A stretch of 39,601 nucleotides of DNA from an uncultured Oscillospiraceae bacterium (GCA_900540535.1 UQGM01000023.1:1-39601), one strand, 5' to 3'; counted from the first letter of the stretch, positions 8,516 to 16,692 are shown. Translations and numbers: made by a program. Notes: generated by a model not told the origin, from the sequence alone.

Positions 8516-9649
8516 TTATTCCCCCTTTGTAAAAACTGCGAATGCCTTCTTATCGGCGATCTTACCGTCAGCAAGACACATGGCTCTATATACTGTAGAA
8601 CCGGAACGGAAGCCTACAGAGGTGTCAGCTGCTACTTCGATTGCTTTTGCGAAATTGAGCTTGTACTCTTTGAAGTCGCCGAAAATAATTGTGTCTGCTT
8701 TGCAGTTGTCATCGATAATGACAGGGTATCCGAAAATATTGAACTTGGCAGGCGCCTGAGGGTCAGCAACTACAACTTTATCGCCGCTGTCTGTCTTTAT
8801 GCCAAGAACCGAGCCGAAGAAAACTGCTCTTGTCATGGCAAACTGAGCGTTAGGCGCATACTGTGTGGGCAGTGCCGCCAAGATGCTCAAGAGATCTGCA
8901 TATGTCATGCCTGTGCTTGTCCATGTGCCGGTGTTGGTAACCTGTCCTGCGTGGAGAATACCTGTGGCTTTGTTGCTTCCGTCGCCCTGGAAGATTGCAT
9001 TAGCAAGTGCAACCTGAATCTTATTGGCAAGACGTGAAGTAAGCCACTGCTCGAATGCAGGAACTGCCATAGCTGCTACATCTGCCGTAATCTCCACAGT
9101 CTTAATGAGCTTATAAGCAGAAAGGCTGATGCTGTCGATAGTGTCCGCACTGTCAGTGGCAGCTGTTCCCATATCCACCCAATTGGCAGCGTTAACTGTT
9201 CCTTCGACAGGGAACTGAACGTTTGAGGGAATGTATGTAGTGTCAACTGCCGAAATGATAGGCACAAGCTCAAGGCGGTGAACTATCATATTCATTGTCT
9301 CGGTAGGAATTGCCTTGCTTGCGGTTACAGCTGCTCTCTCTTCTGTTGTAAGGGGTTTGCCCTGAAGCTGTTTGAGCCAGCCGCTTCTGTACTCAGCACT
9401 GTCAGGACCCTTAGGCTCAGGTGTGCCGGTTCCGAATTTGCGAATAACAGTACCTTCGCCACTTACCACCTTTGCTGCGATATCCCTTCTGCGCTGTTCA
9501 GCTTCATACTGAGCAATGCGCTCAGAGATTGCAGTTGCCTCTGTGTCGAGAGCATCAAGGTCTGCGTCAGGAGCTGTAACCGCCGTTCTGATTTCCGCCG
9601 CACGTGAGCGCAGCTCTTCAATTGTCATGTCTTCAATGTTTCTTGGCAT
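8516..9649 (-). CDS. Major capsid protein (HK97 family)
   Basis: A 377-residue capsid subunit. The N-terminal 80 or so residues are Glu/Arg/Ala-rich coiled coil (the delta scaffold region removed by the protease in HK97). The rest is the HK97 fold with LVPIISAVDT, NWVDMGTAATDS, a long spine helix and the SRLANKIQVALANAIFQGDG segment near residues 212-231, then TGIL. It follows the protease gene with a clear GGAGG before the ATG at 9649. Next come the connector genes. Confidence 0.93.
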   Translation of the reverse strand: MPRNIEDMTIEELRSRAAEIRTAVTAPDADLDALDTEATAISERIAQYEAEQRRRDIAAKVVSGEGTVIRKFGTGTPEPKGPDSAEYRSGWLKQLQGKPLTTEERAAVTASKAIPTETMNMIVHRLELVPIISAVDTTYIPSNVQFPVEGTVNAANWVDMGTAATDSADTIDSISLSAYKLIKTVEITADVAAMAVPAFEQWLTSRLANKIQVALANAIFQGDGSNKATGILHAGQVTNTGTWTSTGMTYADLLSILAALPTQYAPNAQFAMTRAVFFGSVLGIKTDSGDKVVVADPQAPAKFNIFGYPVIIDDNCKADTIIFGDFKEYKLNFAKAIEVAADTSVGFRSGSTVYRAMCLADGKIADKKAFAVFTKGE

Positions 9650-9653
9650 GTTG

Positions 9654-10313
9654 TTAAACCTCCAAAAGTTTTAATTTAATTTTTTTAGCTTTATTAGCCC
9701 GCTCAAGTCGCTCCGCTTGGATATACTCGATCACTCCGTCTGCATATCTCCGGGCACTAATTGACGTCATGTCGTTAGCGGGGATGCTAACAGCGCTGAC
9801 GTCATATAGCTTACTGATTTTGGTTATCGTTCTTGTGCATGTTACAAATCGCTTGTCACGATCCTCTGTATATTCTTTTTTGTCCTCTTCTACTTTGAAT
9901 GCAAAGGACATTTTGTTGGTGTAGCCGCCCTTAATCTCTTGGTAGAGCTGGCGGCCTGCATCGGTTCCGCCGAGATCAGCGGTAACTTTAAGGCCGATAG
10001 AGTCAACAGAAAGGGAGAGTGTGCCGTTTTTGTTGCGGGCGAATACTCTGCCTTCGTGGTCATACTGCATAATAACGTCGCTCATGTCGCACTCGGTAAA
10101 AGCTGTGGGGTCAATCTGCTCTACAAATTTGCAATATCTGTCTTCGTACAAAGTGTAAGGCTGATTAAAGGTTGTAGCATACCCCTCCACAATCATCTTA
10201 CTTTCGTCAGTGCTTTCTGCCGCTCTGACTTCCATAACCATTGTGCGGTATTCTCTGCCGTCGGCAAGTCGCCTGAGCTGCTTGTCGGTCAGCTCATTCT
10301 TTTGGTTGTTCAC
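9654..10313 (-). CDS. Prohead maturation protease (S78-like)
   Basis: A 219-residue HK97 gp4-type serine protease that cuts the scaffold part of the capsid protein. The core shows MIVEGYATTFNQP near residues 40-52, the His of QYDHEGRVFARN near residue 85, and the Ser of NKMSFAFKV near residue 135; LYDVSAVSIPAN follows. The start is GTG at 10313, inside the end of the portal gene (20-base overlap), with GGAG 12 bases upstream. Order portal-protease-capsid is standard. Confidence 0.92.
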   Translation of the reverse strand: MNNQKNELTDKQLRRLADGREYRTMVMEVRAAESTDESKMIVEGYATTFNQPYTLYEDRYCKFVEQIDPTAFTECDMSDVIMQYDHEGRVFARNKNGTLSLSVDSIGLKVTADLGGTDAGRQLYQEIKGGYTNKMSFAFKVEEDKKEYTEDRDKRFVTCTRTITKISKLYDVSAVSIPANDMTSISARRYADGVIEYIQAERLERANKAKKIKLKLLEV

Positions 10314-11484
10314 TTGTTAAATCATCTCCTTTTTTAACTGTTGTGCCGTCAGGGTTCAGCAAATAATATTCTCCACGGATTGTGTAACGCTCACCTTCGC
10401 CGTTTGGTAAAGGCGGCAAGTTCCATATCTCTCTTACGGTGTCACGGTTGAATACGCCTCTGTCTGCCATCTGAGAAGATACATTGAGTTTTTCGGCTGT
10501 ACTTAGATATTGCAATCGGTTTGCAGTAAGCATAAGTTCCGATCCGCTTGCCCGCTCCCGCTCCGTGAATAACATTTTTGTAACGACATCTGAGAACTGT
10601 ATAGAAAAAGGCTCTATTGCGCCTTCATAAAAAGCTGACCAGGCGTCGCCGTATACTTTGTTTTGAAGTACATCTTCATTAACACCGAAATAATCAAATA
10701 CATTTGTCTTTATCTGCGCCATCTGCTTTTCATCCACTACGAAAGGTGAACTTTTGATTTGCTGGATATTGCTGTAAGTATTGGGAAATAGCAGCATTCC
10801 GCCTTCACTGCTGCCAAAGCTGCTTTTGTTGAAGCGTTTTCTTTCTTTTTCGATGTCTTCCGGTTTGGCGAAATTGTTCATCTGCGCCATAAAGCGGAAT
10901 GTAGCGGAATTTTTAACACCCTCACCAATACCCTGATTCTGCAAATTGATTAGCTCCATTGTAGGGTTAAGGGCGGCATTATCTTCGCCGAAGAAGTCGC
11001 TGCTGTACTGAAACTTTGTCATAATTCCGCATGAGCTTACAGGTATTGCAACTGTGTCGGATGACATAAAGCAATGTTTAAGCCATGGTTCCGACGAATA
11101 CTGTACAATCTCACAGGTGGACGGCAATACCGGATATATTCCGTTTGGCTGCCCGAATTCGTCATATACCGGTACGATGAATGCGGTATTCTGAACATCC
11201 AGCATTGTAGACAATCTATAGAGAAACTGTCCCCAAGTCTGGAACTCATTAGGACCAGTTTTAAGTTTTGTTTGAAGCTTAGGTTTTGCGCTACCCTTTA
11301 CTTCCACGGCAAGTTTGCTTATATGGGTTGCTCTTGCGTGAATGGCAGCTCTCACAAGCTCCTGCTCGTACAGCCTGCCGCTCCAAGACGTAAACACCGG
11401 GGTGTATGCGTTGAATGTCTGAAAATAGCCTTCAGGTTCCGGCAGCTTTGGGCTCTTTTTAAAGATTTTGTCGAATAAGCTCAC
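10294..11484 (-). CDS. Phage portal protein (HK97 family)
   Basis: A 396-residue subunit of the dodecameric ring at the head vertex through which DNA enters and leaves. Recognisable parts are VRAAIHARATHISKLAVEVK near residues 44-63, a WGQFLYRLSTMLDVQNTAF segment, NPTMELINLQNQGIGEGV near residues 170-190, the LQNKVYGDAW segment, and a C-terminal NRDTVREIWNLPPLP helix. The start is GTG at 11484 with GGAGGTAAAGCC just before it. It overlaps the small Cys-rich gene by four bases (GTGA). Confidence 0.93.
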   Translation of the reverse strand: MSLFDKIFKKSPKLPEPEGYFQTFNAYTPVFTSWSGRLYEQELVRAAIHARATHISKLAVEVKGSAKPKLQTKLKTGPNEFQTWGQFLYRLSTMLDVQNTAFIVPVYDEFGQPNGIYPVLPSTCEIVQYSSEPWLKHCFMSSDTVAIPVSSCGIMTKFQYSSDFFGEDNAALNPTMELINLQNQGIGEGVKNSATFRFMAQMNNFAKPEDIEKERKRFNKSSFGSSEGGMLLFPNTYSNIQQIKSSPFVVDEKQMAQIKTNVFDYFGVNEDVLQNKVYGDAWSAFYEGAIEPFSIQFSDVVTKMLFTERERASGSELMLTANRLQYLSTAEKLNVSSQMADRGVFNRDTVREIWNLPPLPNGEGERYTIRGEYYLLNPDGTTVKKGDDLTSEQPKE

Positions 11485-11642
11485 GGCTTTACCTCCGTTT
11501 CGAAACTTGACGTTGCTCGAACTTTAATTGGAATGCCGTTTATACAAACAGCAAATTGTTTTTCAGTTGTCAAGTGACATTCTTTACTACATTTTGCGCA
11601 TCTTTTCCCGTTGCACAAATATAAAGTTAGTTCATTCTCCAT
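11481..11642 (-). CDS. Small Cys-rich phage protein
   Basis: A 53-residue protein lying between TerL and portal. It has the pattern C-N-G-K-R-C-A-K-C-S-K-E-C near residues 8-20, a likely metal-binding knuckle, followed by a short beta-rich tail. Small proteins with this pattern occur at the same place in other Clostridia phages, but no function is known to me. The ATG at 11642 has GGAAGAGGA upstream and is preferred over the upstream ATG at 11678, which lies inside the previous gene. Confidence 0.7.
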   Translation of the reverse strand: MENELTLYLCNGKRCAKCSKECHLTTEKQFAVCINGIPIKVRATSSFETEVKP

Positions 11643-11946
11643 TTTGTTCCTCTTCCTGTCTTTTATGCGAAAATTCAACTTCTAAATCATGCGGAGCATA
11701 CTCGACTGTGCACCAATGAGGCAGCACAATAACTCCACTACCTACCTGCTTGCGAATGTGGTCTTCAAGCAATCCTAATTCGTCTTTAGGAAGTGTAATG
11801 TTCACTCTTATGACAAGATCTTCTCGTTGTTCTTTAAGCCGCTGGTACCATCTCATGACCATTCCGAGACACTCTTTGCTTGGCTCGGCATTGTTGCACC
11901 AGCCGGTGGCTGCCGGGCACACTTCTATGTACTGACATTTACTCAT
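11632..11946 (-). CDS. Hypothetical phage protein between TerL and portal
   Basis: A 104-residue protein with a Cys-rich start (CQYIEVCPAATGWCNNAEPSKEC; four Cys over about 24 residues), then a helical WYQRLKEQ segment and a beta strand VIRVNITLP, a helix, and a final VEYAPHDLEVEFS strand. It overlaps TerL by 8 bases and the next small gene by 11, so it is read as part of the late operon. I do not recognise the family. The Cys pattern suggests a zinc site. Confidence 0.7.
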   Translation of the reverse strand: MSKCQYIEVCPAATGWCNNAEPSKECLGMVMRWYQRLKEQREDLVIRVNITLPKDELGLLEDHIRKQVGSGVIVLPHWCTVEYAPHDLEVEFSHKRQEEEQNGE

Positions 11947-13588
11947 TTTTAAGCTGCGCTCCTATCTCTGAATAATATTTTTGCCTTACTGTCATTGCGT
12001 CCAGTAAGGCAGCGGTTCCATCAACATGATCATTTGTCGATAATTTAATAAGCCTGCTCCTCTCGCTCTCTGCTTCGGTTTTAAGTGCTGCGTTGAGCAA
12101 GTGAACTTTTAACAGGTCGTTGTTTCCAATGCAGAAAGCTCCATCTTTCATGAGTCCTTCTGTATCTCTGATGACAGGCGTTAAGTTGAAGCCCTGAAAA
12201 ACGTCGTCCATGTGAAAGCCATATTGTTTCATGTCCTGGACTAAATACTGACTGGAATATCGGTCATATCCTGTTTTCAGCGGGTATATTTGATACTGTT
12301 CTATAAGCAACTTGAACCAGTTGAAACAATCGTGATAATCTACGAAATTATCTCCGGAAAGCTTCAGAATACCTCTCTGAACATATGCCGCATAGGGCAG
12401 CCCGTCTCGTGCGGTAGCTTCTTCCAGCTTCTCAGCCGGGAGGAAAAACTTTGAAAATACATAAAGTATATTTTGCTTTTCTATAACTGCACAGCACGAT
12501 GTGAGGTCAGTGGTTCTCGAAAGGTCGATACCTCCGACGCAGTAGCAGCCCCTGAAATCTTCAAGTGACAGAGATCTACCGGAAGCCCGCTCCACAACAT
12601 CAGAAGGAAGCCACGCCTGGGAGCTGTTCTGTTTTATGTTGCAATATTTCGTGAGAAACTCCGCTTTTTTGCTGAGGCTTTGCTCAGCGACTGCTATCTC
12701 CTCTATGAGATAATCAACGGAAACAGACACACCCAGGTTGGGGTTTGACTTTCTCAGCTCGTTAATGTCGTTCCATTTTTGAATGTCATCTATCATATAG
12801 AGGAACGGCGCAAGACGGCGCTCTTTTGAATCGCCCAGGAGAAAACGGGTAGAACGCTTTATAAGTTCGTCATAAATACCCTCATTGATATATCCCGATG
12901 TAGATATTGACAAGATAATAGGCTGCTTACGGGCTCCGAGGGCTGATTTCATGACCTCATATTGCTTAAGCCCCTGATCTCCCGGCCATGAGGCTATTTC
13001 ATCGCATATGGTAAGGTGCGGATTGAATCCGTCGGACTTCTTGGCGTTGAACGCTATTTTCTTAACGGAACTGTTTGTTTCCTCTATGTAATAATCTGAT
13101 TTACGCTTTTTAATGAGCTGAGCAAGCTCAGGCTCTTTCTGTATAGTCTGCCAAAAGGCGGAATAAACAAGGTCAGCCTGGTCGAGCTTTGGAGCTACAC
13201 AAAATACCTTTGCGCCATATTCACCATCAAGATAGACACAGTATGCGATAATAGCAGCAGCAAAGAGCGTTTTGCCGTTTTTACGGGATATAACAATCAC
13301 GATTTCACGGAATTGCCGCAAACCGTCAGCTCCGACGACACCAAAAATAACCGAAACACAGGCTTTCTGCCACAGTTCCAGTTTCAGCAGGTCATCTCTG
13401 CCCTCGCAATGATGACAAAATGTTTCTATGAATTTTATTGCTCTATTCGCTTTCTTTTGGTCAAAGAAAAAGGACTGATCACTCAGCCCTTTGACAATAT
13501 ATTCATAAAAAAGTAAAATCCATCTACCTACGACAACAGTGCCGTCTTTCATCGCCTGATAATAAGCAAAGATGTAATTAACCATCAT
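11939..13588 (-). CDS. terL: Terminase large subunit (TerL)
   Basis: The 549-residue motor that pumps DNA into the head and cuts it. ATPase domain: Walker A-like ISRKNGKTLFAA near residues 98-110, Walker B LTICDEIAS near residues 189-198 and an LSISTSG coupling motif near residue 227. Nuclease domain: the acidic GGIDLSRTTD segment near residue 351, GYDRYSSQ later, and NDHVDGTAALLDAM near the C-terminus. It belongs to the Terminase_1 type. It overlaps TerS by 11 bases. Confidence 0.95.
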   Translation of the reverse strand: MMVNYIFAYYQAMKDGTVVVGRWILLFYEYIVKGLSDQSFFFDQKKANRAIKFIETFCHHCEGRDDLLKLELWQKACVSVIFGVVGADGLRQFREIVIVISRKNGKTLFAAAIIAYCVYLDGEYGAKVFCVAPKLDQADLVYSAFWQTIQKEPELAQLIKKRKSDYYIEETNSSVKKIAFNAKKSDGFNPHLTICDEIASWPGDQGLKQYEVMKSALGARKQPIILSISTSGYINEGIYDELIKRSTRFLLGDSKERRLAPFLYMIDDIQKWNDINELRKSNPNLGVSVSVDYLIEEIAVAEQSLSKKAEFLTKYCNIKQNSSQAWLPSDVVERASGRSLSLEDFRGCYCVGGIDLSRTTDLTSCCAVIEKQNILYVFSKFFLPAEKLEEATARDGLPYAAYVQRGILKLSGDNFVDYHDCFNWFKLLIEQYQIYPLKTGYDRYSSQYLVQDMKQYGFHMDDVFQGFNLTPVIRDTEGLMKDGAFCIGNNDLLKVHLLNAALKTEAESERSRLIKLSTNDHVDGTAALLDAMTVRQKYYSEIGAQLKNE

Positions 13589-13925
13589 TCTTCAGCTGCT
13601 CAAGCTTGCTTCCTTTTGAGCTTGGAGGTGTTAGCTCAATAAGCTGCTTAAGGATAGTCTGATAGTTTTTATCGGTTGCCGCAAAGAGTCTCGCCGACGG
13701 TCTTTCCCGCTCATACGGTTCTGTTTTTTCGGACTGGGAAAACATCTCTGTTTCGCCGTTTTCCTGTATGTCTTCCCAAAGCTTATTGAGACGAACACGC
13801 AGCCTTGCAGCCTGTACTATAAGACCCTGAGCCACCGCAAACTTATTTGGTGGCAAATTCTTGTAAATCCTGGTAAGTCTGCGAATCTCAGACTCTTCCG
13901 TTATTTCTTTTAGTTTCTTCGGCAT
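13578..13925 (-). CDS. terS: Terminase small subunit (P27 family)
   Basis: A 115-residue DNA-recognition subunit of the packaging enzyme. It has the P27-type layout: helical N-terminal part with IRRLTRIYKNLPPNKF, then GLIVQAARLRVRLNKLWEDI near residues 35-54, a Glu-rich linker, and a helical C-terminus TDKNYQTILKQLIELTPP. It starts at 13925 with AAAGGAG upstream. The gene before it is HNH and the gene after it is TerL, as expected for a cos-type phage. Confidence 0.88.
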   Translation of the reverse strand: MPKKLKEITEESEIRRLTRIYKNLPPNKFAVAQGLIVQAARLRVRLNKLWEDIQENGETEMFSQSEKTEPYERERPSARLFAATDKNYQTILKQLIELTPPSSKGSKLEQLKNDG

Positions 13926-14035
13926 ATTCTCGCTCCTTTCTTTTTGGGTAGGGGGTCACGTGCGCCCGGAGAGGAATTTTGTACTCCACCCACCGGTCTC
14001 CTAATATGCCTATATGTTTTCCGAATGGGGGGAGG
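13926..14035. other. Likely cos region between HNH and TerS
   Basis: About 110 bases without a convincing gene, flanked by HNH endonuclease and TerS. In known HNH-containing siphophages the cohesive end site lies near this place. The stretch has GC-rich tracts (GGGTAGGGGGTCACG and GGGGGGAGG). The exact cut cannot be read from sequence alone, so this is inferred from gene order. Confidence 0.4.
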
Positions 14036-14323
14036 TCAGAGTATAACTCTTCCGAACTCATCAACTTTATATCTCTTTTTATTGCCGTGAGCCTTGCTGT
14101 GACAATCTCGACATAGCAGCTCAAGGTTGTCCCATGATAATGTTATCTGCGGGTCGCTGATATTCTGCGGTGTAAGCGGTGTCTTATGGTGGACTATCTC
14201 GCCCGGCTTATATATTCCTGCTCTCAGACAGTTCTCACACAGCCCTGCCACACTCTTTATATATGCACTTCGTGTGTGCTGCCATTGTTTAGATTTATAG
14301 AAAGCAGCAGCGAATTTTTTCAT
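14036..14323 (-). CDS. HNH endonuclease (packaging-associated)
   Basis: A 95-residue nuclease. The fold reads CENCLRAG near residues 29-36, the catalytic EIVHHKTPL near residues 43-51, WDNLELLCRDCHSKAHG near residues 64-80. Both Cys-x2-Cys pairs of the zinc knuckle are present. Next to TerS/TerL, such HNH proteins help terminase cut the packaging site. The ATG at 14323 follows AAGGAGG; the longer frame from 14356 lies before this ribosome site. It is the first gene of the late operon. Confidence 0.92.
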   Translation of the reverse strand: MKKFAAAFYKSKQWQHTRSAYIKSVAGLCENCLRAGIYKPGEIVHHKTPLTPQNISDPQITLSWDNLELLCRDCHSKAHGNKKRYKVDEFGRVIL

Positions 14324-14357
14324 ATGGCCTCCTTGTAATTGATTGCAAAATAGCACG

Positions 14358-14383
14358 AAAAAACCGCCGTAAATACTCGGCAG
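14358..14383 (-). terminator. Hairpin plus U-run in the late operon leader
   Basis: On the minus strand, CTGCCG and CGGCGG form a 6-bp stem with an 8-base loop, followed by TTTTTT. It lies 35 bases upstream of the HNH start codon. It would stop leftward transcription before the packaging genes unless ignored or antiterminated. Confidence 0.6.
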
Positions 14384-14428
14384 CTGAAAAAATAATTTTA
14401 AGTTTTTTGAAAATCTTTTAAAAAACGG

Positions 14429-14457
14429 TTTACATGGTGATGTTATGGTGATATAAT
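14429..14457 (+). promoter_or_regulatory. Sigma-A promoter for RHH gene
   Basis: TTTACA at 14429-14434 and TATAAT at 14452-14457 with a 17-base spacer. Transcription would start near 14464, upstream of the ATG at 14488, and rules out the upstream in-frame GTG-like start at 14458. Confidence 0.82.
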
Positions 14458-14487
14458 GTGTATGTAATCAAGAGAGGAGAGACAGTA

Positions 14488-15150
14488 ATGGCAAAGCAAA
14501 AAGAGAATACGGAAAGAATTAATACATTTATCTCAGCTGATACTCTCGAGAAGCTGCGTAAAGAAGCCTCAGATAAAGGGACAAGCGTGAGCGGACTTAT
14601 TAGAATGATTGTGCTTGAACACATAAACAATAACAAGGAGATGTACGAAGTGAACAAGAAGACAAAACTTAAGGTTAACGAAGATCAGGCAGAGACACTC
14701 AGAGAGATAGAGAGCATAATGAACGATATGCACCACAACGCATCGGACTTTTATTTCACTGAGAGCGGAAGCTTCGACGAGTTCCACGCTTACCTTGACA
14801 ATGAGAGCAATCCCGACAGGCAGACTATTGACGAGATGCTTGAAGAAGCCGAACTTCCTAAGATTAAGTGGACTTACAATTCAGACCGTCTTATTAATGA
14901 CATGGATTATACTTATGCTCCCGATGAGTGCGCCGACATAATCGAAGAGCGCTTCGAAAAAGGAGATCTGCCGGCTTCCGAGAACGTTGATAAGCTCGTA
15001 TCCTATCTCAGAAGAGACTCGAAGCTTACCGACGCCGAAAACGCTGAAAAATGTGAGTTGTACAACGACTATGCACGCTGGATATGCGAGAGAGAAGTAG
15101 ATGTAATCTGCGAGAATATAGAAGATTATCTTGATAAGTTCAGCTTCTAA
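14488..15150 (+). CDS. Ribbon-helix-helix protein with long acidic tail
   Basis: A 220-residue protein on the opposite strand to all late genes. Residues 8-45 fit a CopG/Arc-like ribbon-helix-helix: a short RINTFIS strand, helix DTLEKLRKEASDKG, turn, helix VSGLIRMIVLEH. The remaining ~170 residues are about one quarter Asp/Glu, with a few aromatic residues and no domain I recognise. The ATG at 14488 follows GAGAGGAGAG. The gene has its own promoter and terminator, so it can be expressed independently in the lysogen. Possible roles are a repressor, an antitoxin without an obvious toxin, or a phage-borne accessory factor. Confidence 0.85.
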   Translation: MAKQKENTERINTFISADTLEKLRKEASDKGTSVSGLIRMIVLEHINNNKEMYEVNKKTKLKVNEDQAETLREIESIMNDMHHNASDFYFTESGSFDEFHAYLDNESNPDRQTIDEMLEEAELPKIKWTYNSDRLINDMDYTYAPDECADIIEERFEKGDLPASENVDKLVSYLRRDSKLTDAENAEKCELYNDYARWICEREVDVICENIEDYLDKFSF

Positions 15151-15160
15151 TGCTCACAAC

Positions 15161-15197
15161 AAAACCCGCTCCTTAATTGGAACGGGTTTTTCTTTTT
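15161..15197 (+). terminator. Terminator after RHH gene
   Basis: AAAACCCG and CGGGTTTT arms with an inner TCC/GGA extension around a TTAATT loop, followed by TTCTTTTT on the plus strand. The reverse strand also has a partial U-run, so it may slow leftward transcription too. Confidence 0.8.
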
Positions 15198-15254
15198 ATC
15201 TCAGCTTATATTATAGCAGAAACTTTCGGGACATTCGGGACAAGTTTTGATTTT

Positions 15255-15282
15255 GATATTGACTTTTCGATATTGACTTTTC
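15255..15282. repeat. Tandem 14-bp direct repeat
   Basis: GATATTGACTTTTC occurs twice head to tail, without spacer, at the 3' end of the DUF1492 regulator gene. The core ATATTGACTTTTCG occurs a third time at 23836-23849, at the promoter of the small RNA. Possibly binding sites for a phage regulator. Confidence 0.7.
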
Positions 15283-15682
15283 AGTTTTTGTTATCTAAAT
15301 AGCGATAACAGATTTTTTTCACGCTTTCCTCCGTGTTGCTTCCACCCACACTTGCCGCAACCTGACGCCATGAAAGACCATTCACAAAGCGAAAGACGAA
15401 TATTTCTCTTGTAAGGCTGTCGTTAATATCGGTAATATATCTCATAAGGCGGCTGCGCTCATAGATGCATTGCTGCTGTTTGGCTGCTATGATTGCTTTA
15501 AGGTCCATTATATCAGCGACAGATGACTCTATCTTATTGCCATAAGCAGTGCTTCTCGGCATACCTGAGAGATTTGGAGAGGACGGAGAAGCAAGCTTGC
15601 CTTCCAGCTCTTCGAGTCGGCGGCGGTCATTCTCTATTTCACGGTTGAGGTAATAAAGCTGTGATAATTCTTTAAGGGTCAT
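15281..15682 (-). CDS. Late gene regulator, sigma-70 region 4-like (DUF1492)
   Basis: A 133-residue protein: N-terminal coiled coil with LNREIENDRRRLEELEGKL, a central helix MDLKAIIAAKQQQC, and a C-terminal DNA-binding part DSLTREIFVFRFVNGLSWRQ near residues 90-109 followed by VAASVGG and a final YRYLDN. This is the DUF1492 type seen upstream of packaging genes in many Firmicutes phages, thought to switch on late transcription. It is the last gene of the early/middle operon; its ATG overlaps the preceding gene by four bases. Confidence 0.88.
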   Translation of the reverse strand: MTLKELSQLYYLNREIENDRRRLEELEGKLASPSSPNLSGMPRSTAYGNKIESSVADIMDLKAIIAAKQQQCIYERSRLMRYITDINDSLTREIFVFRFVNGLSWRQVAASVGGSNTEESVKKICYRYLDNKN

Positions 15683-15975
15683 TGAATTTTACCCTCCCGT
15701 TTGAGTTTGAGGTATCGGTCCTTCATGATGCTCTGTGAGAGATTTTCCAGAATCCAACAGATTACGTTCGCTGTTTCTACATCTGTTTCTTCTACGAGCT
15801 GAAAACTCATGGAATAGCGTTTTCCTTCGAGAGTTTCCTTTACTATGAGCGCAGACAATACTGTTTTTCCAAGTATTTCAATTTCCGACGGAGCTTCACA
15901 TAATTTAAAACCCTCAGGAACTGGAAATTTGTCAAAAAATGCGGCACTTTGAGAGTTGAAGTGTTTAACGTTCAT
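15679..15975 (-). CDS. Hypothetical phage protein
   Basis: A 98-residue protein of unknown family between RecU and the late regulator. It has a mixed alpha/beta pattern: a beta-rich middle (IEILGKTVLSALIVKE, then RYSMSFQLVEE) and a helical C-terminus ending LKLKREGKIQ. The ATG at 15975 is chosen because GGAGG lies 7 bases upstream; an earlier ATG at 15993 precedes that site. Four-base overlap with the next gene indicates coupled translation. Confidence 0.75.
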   Translation of the reverse strand: MNVKHFNSQSAAFFDKFPVPEGFKLCEAPSEIEILGKTVLSALIVKETLEGKRYSMSFQLVEETDVETANVICWILENLSQSIMKDRYLKLKREGKIQ

Positions 15976-16017
15976 TTTTATCCTCCATTTCACACAGATC
16001 TCCTTATGCCCACTCCT

Positions 16018-16692
16018 TTAATTCTCATGTATTCCAAAAAGCACTTTGATTTTATCCAACGGCACTATGCCTCTACGAAGCATCTCATGTGCTTTCTTTA
16101 ACGCCTCTGTTTCTGGCCAAATGGCCACAGAGAGAAAATTAAGATACACACTGCCTTTGTTGGCTGTGATTTTAACTTCATATTCTTTGGTGTCGGAGGC
16201 GGTAATGTACTTTCGGCCATATACCTTTTTCATGTTGTCCCATACTTCCCACGGAATAGCAAAGCAGCGGTCTTTGATACTTATCAGGACAAAGCAAAGG
16301 GCGCCTAATTCGTAATGTATGCGCAGAGCCTCAGCCTGAGCGGGAGTTACCCGCTCCTGCTTCATTGTGTCTGAATCTGTGTGCTTTGCCTCAAATACTA
16401 CTGCCCTACCTCCTGAAAGAGTGCCTTTATAATCGGGCTGGGCGGCAGCGGTGTATATTGCCGTAAATTTGCCCTGCCTGTCTGCACCGCTTATTGGGCG
16501 CATGGGCTCTGGCGTCTTTTCTATGTACGCAAGCTTTCTGCTTTTGTACACTTCACAGGATACTTCTATAAGCTTCTCAAAGGCTGCTCCCGTGGATCGG
16601 GAGCGGGAACCCATGAGCTGTTTTTCGGGAGCGGGTGCTTCTACGCTTTGACTGTTTTCAACTTGACGGTAACTTGATGGTAACTTGCTCAC
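16018..16692 (-). CDS. recU: Holliday junction resolvase RecU-like
   Basis: A 224-residue PD-(D/E)xK enzyme that cuts four-way DNA junctions during phage recombination or replication. After a ~30-residue flexible lead come RSTGAAFEKLIEVSCEVY near residues 33-50, PDYKGTLSGGRAVVFEAKHT near residues 86-105 with the Asp and the Glu-x-Lys of the active site, then PAQAEALRIHYELGALCFVL and FAIPWEVWD. The start is GTG at 16692, overlapping the preceding stop by four bases (GTGA). Confidence 0.92.
   Translation of the reverse strand: MSKLPSSYRQVENSQSVEAPAPEKQLMGSRSRSTGAAFEKLIEVSCEVYKSRKLAYIEKTPEPMRPISGADRQGKFTAIYTAAAQPDYKGTLSGGRAVVFEAKHTDSDTMKQERVTPAQAEALRIHYELGALCFVLISIKDRCFAIPWEVWDNMKKVYGRKYITASDTKEYEVKITANKGSVYLNFLSVAIWPETEALKKAHEMLRRGIVPLDKIKVLFGIHEN

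Noticed and set aside
13888..14124. 78-codon frame over HNH end and TerS start
   Set aside because: It lies in a different frame over HNH codons, the presumed cos gap and the TerS start. No ribosome site or motif; it is likely a shadow.
15264..15301. Plus-strand promoter using the second TTGACT of the tandem repeat
   Set aside because: The -10 at the right distance (TAAATA) is poor and no plus-strand gene follows.
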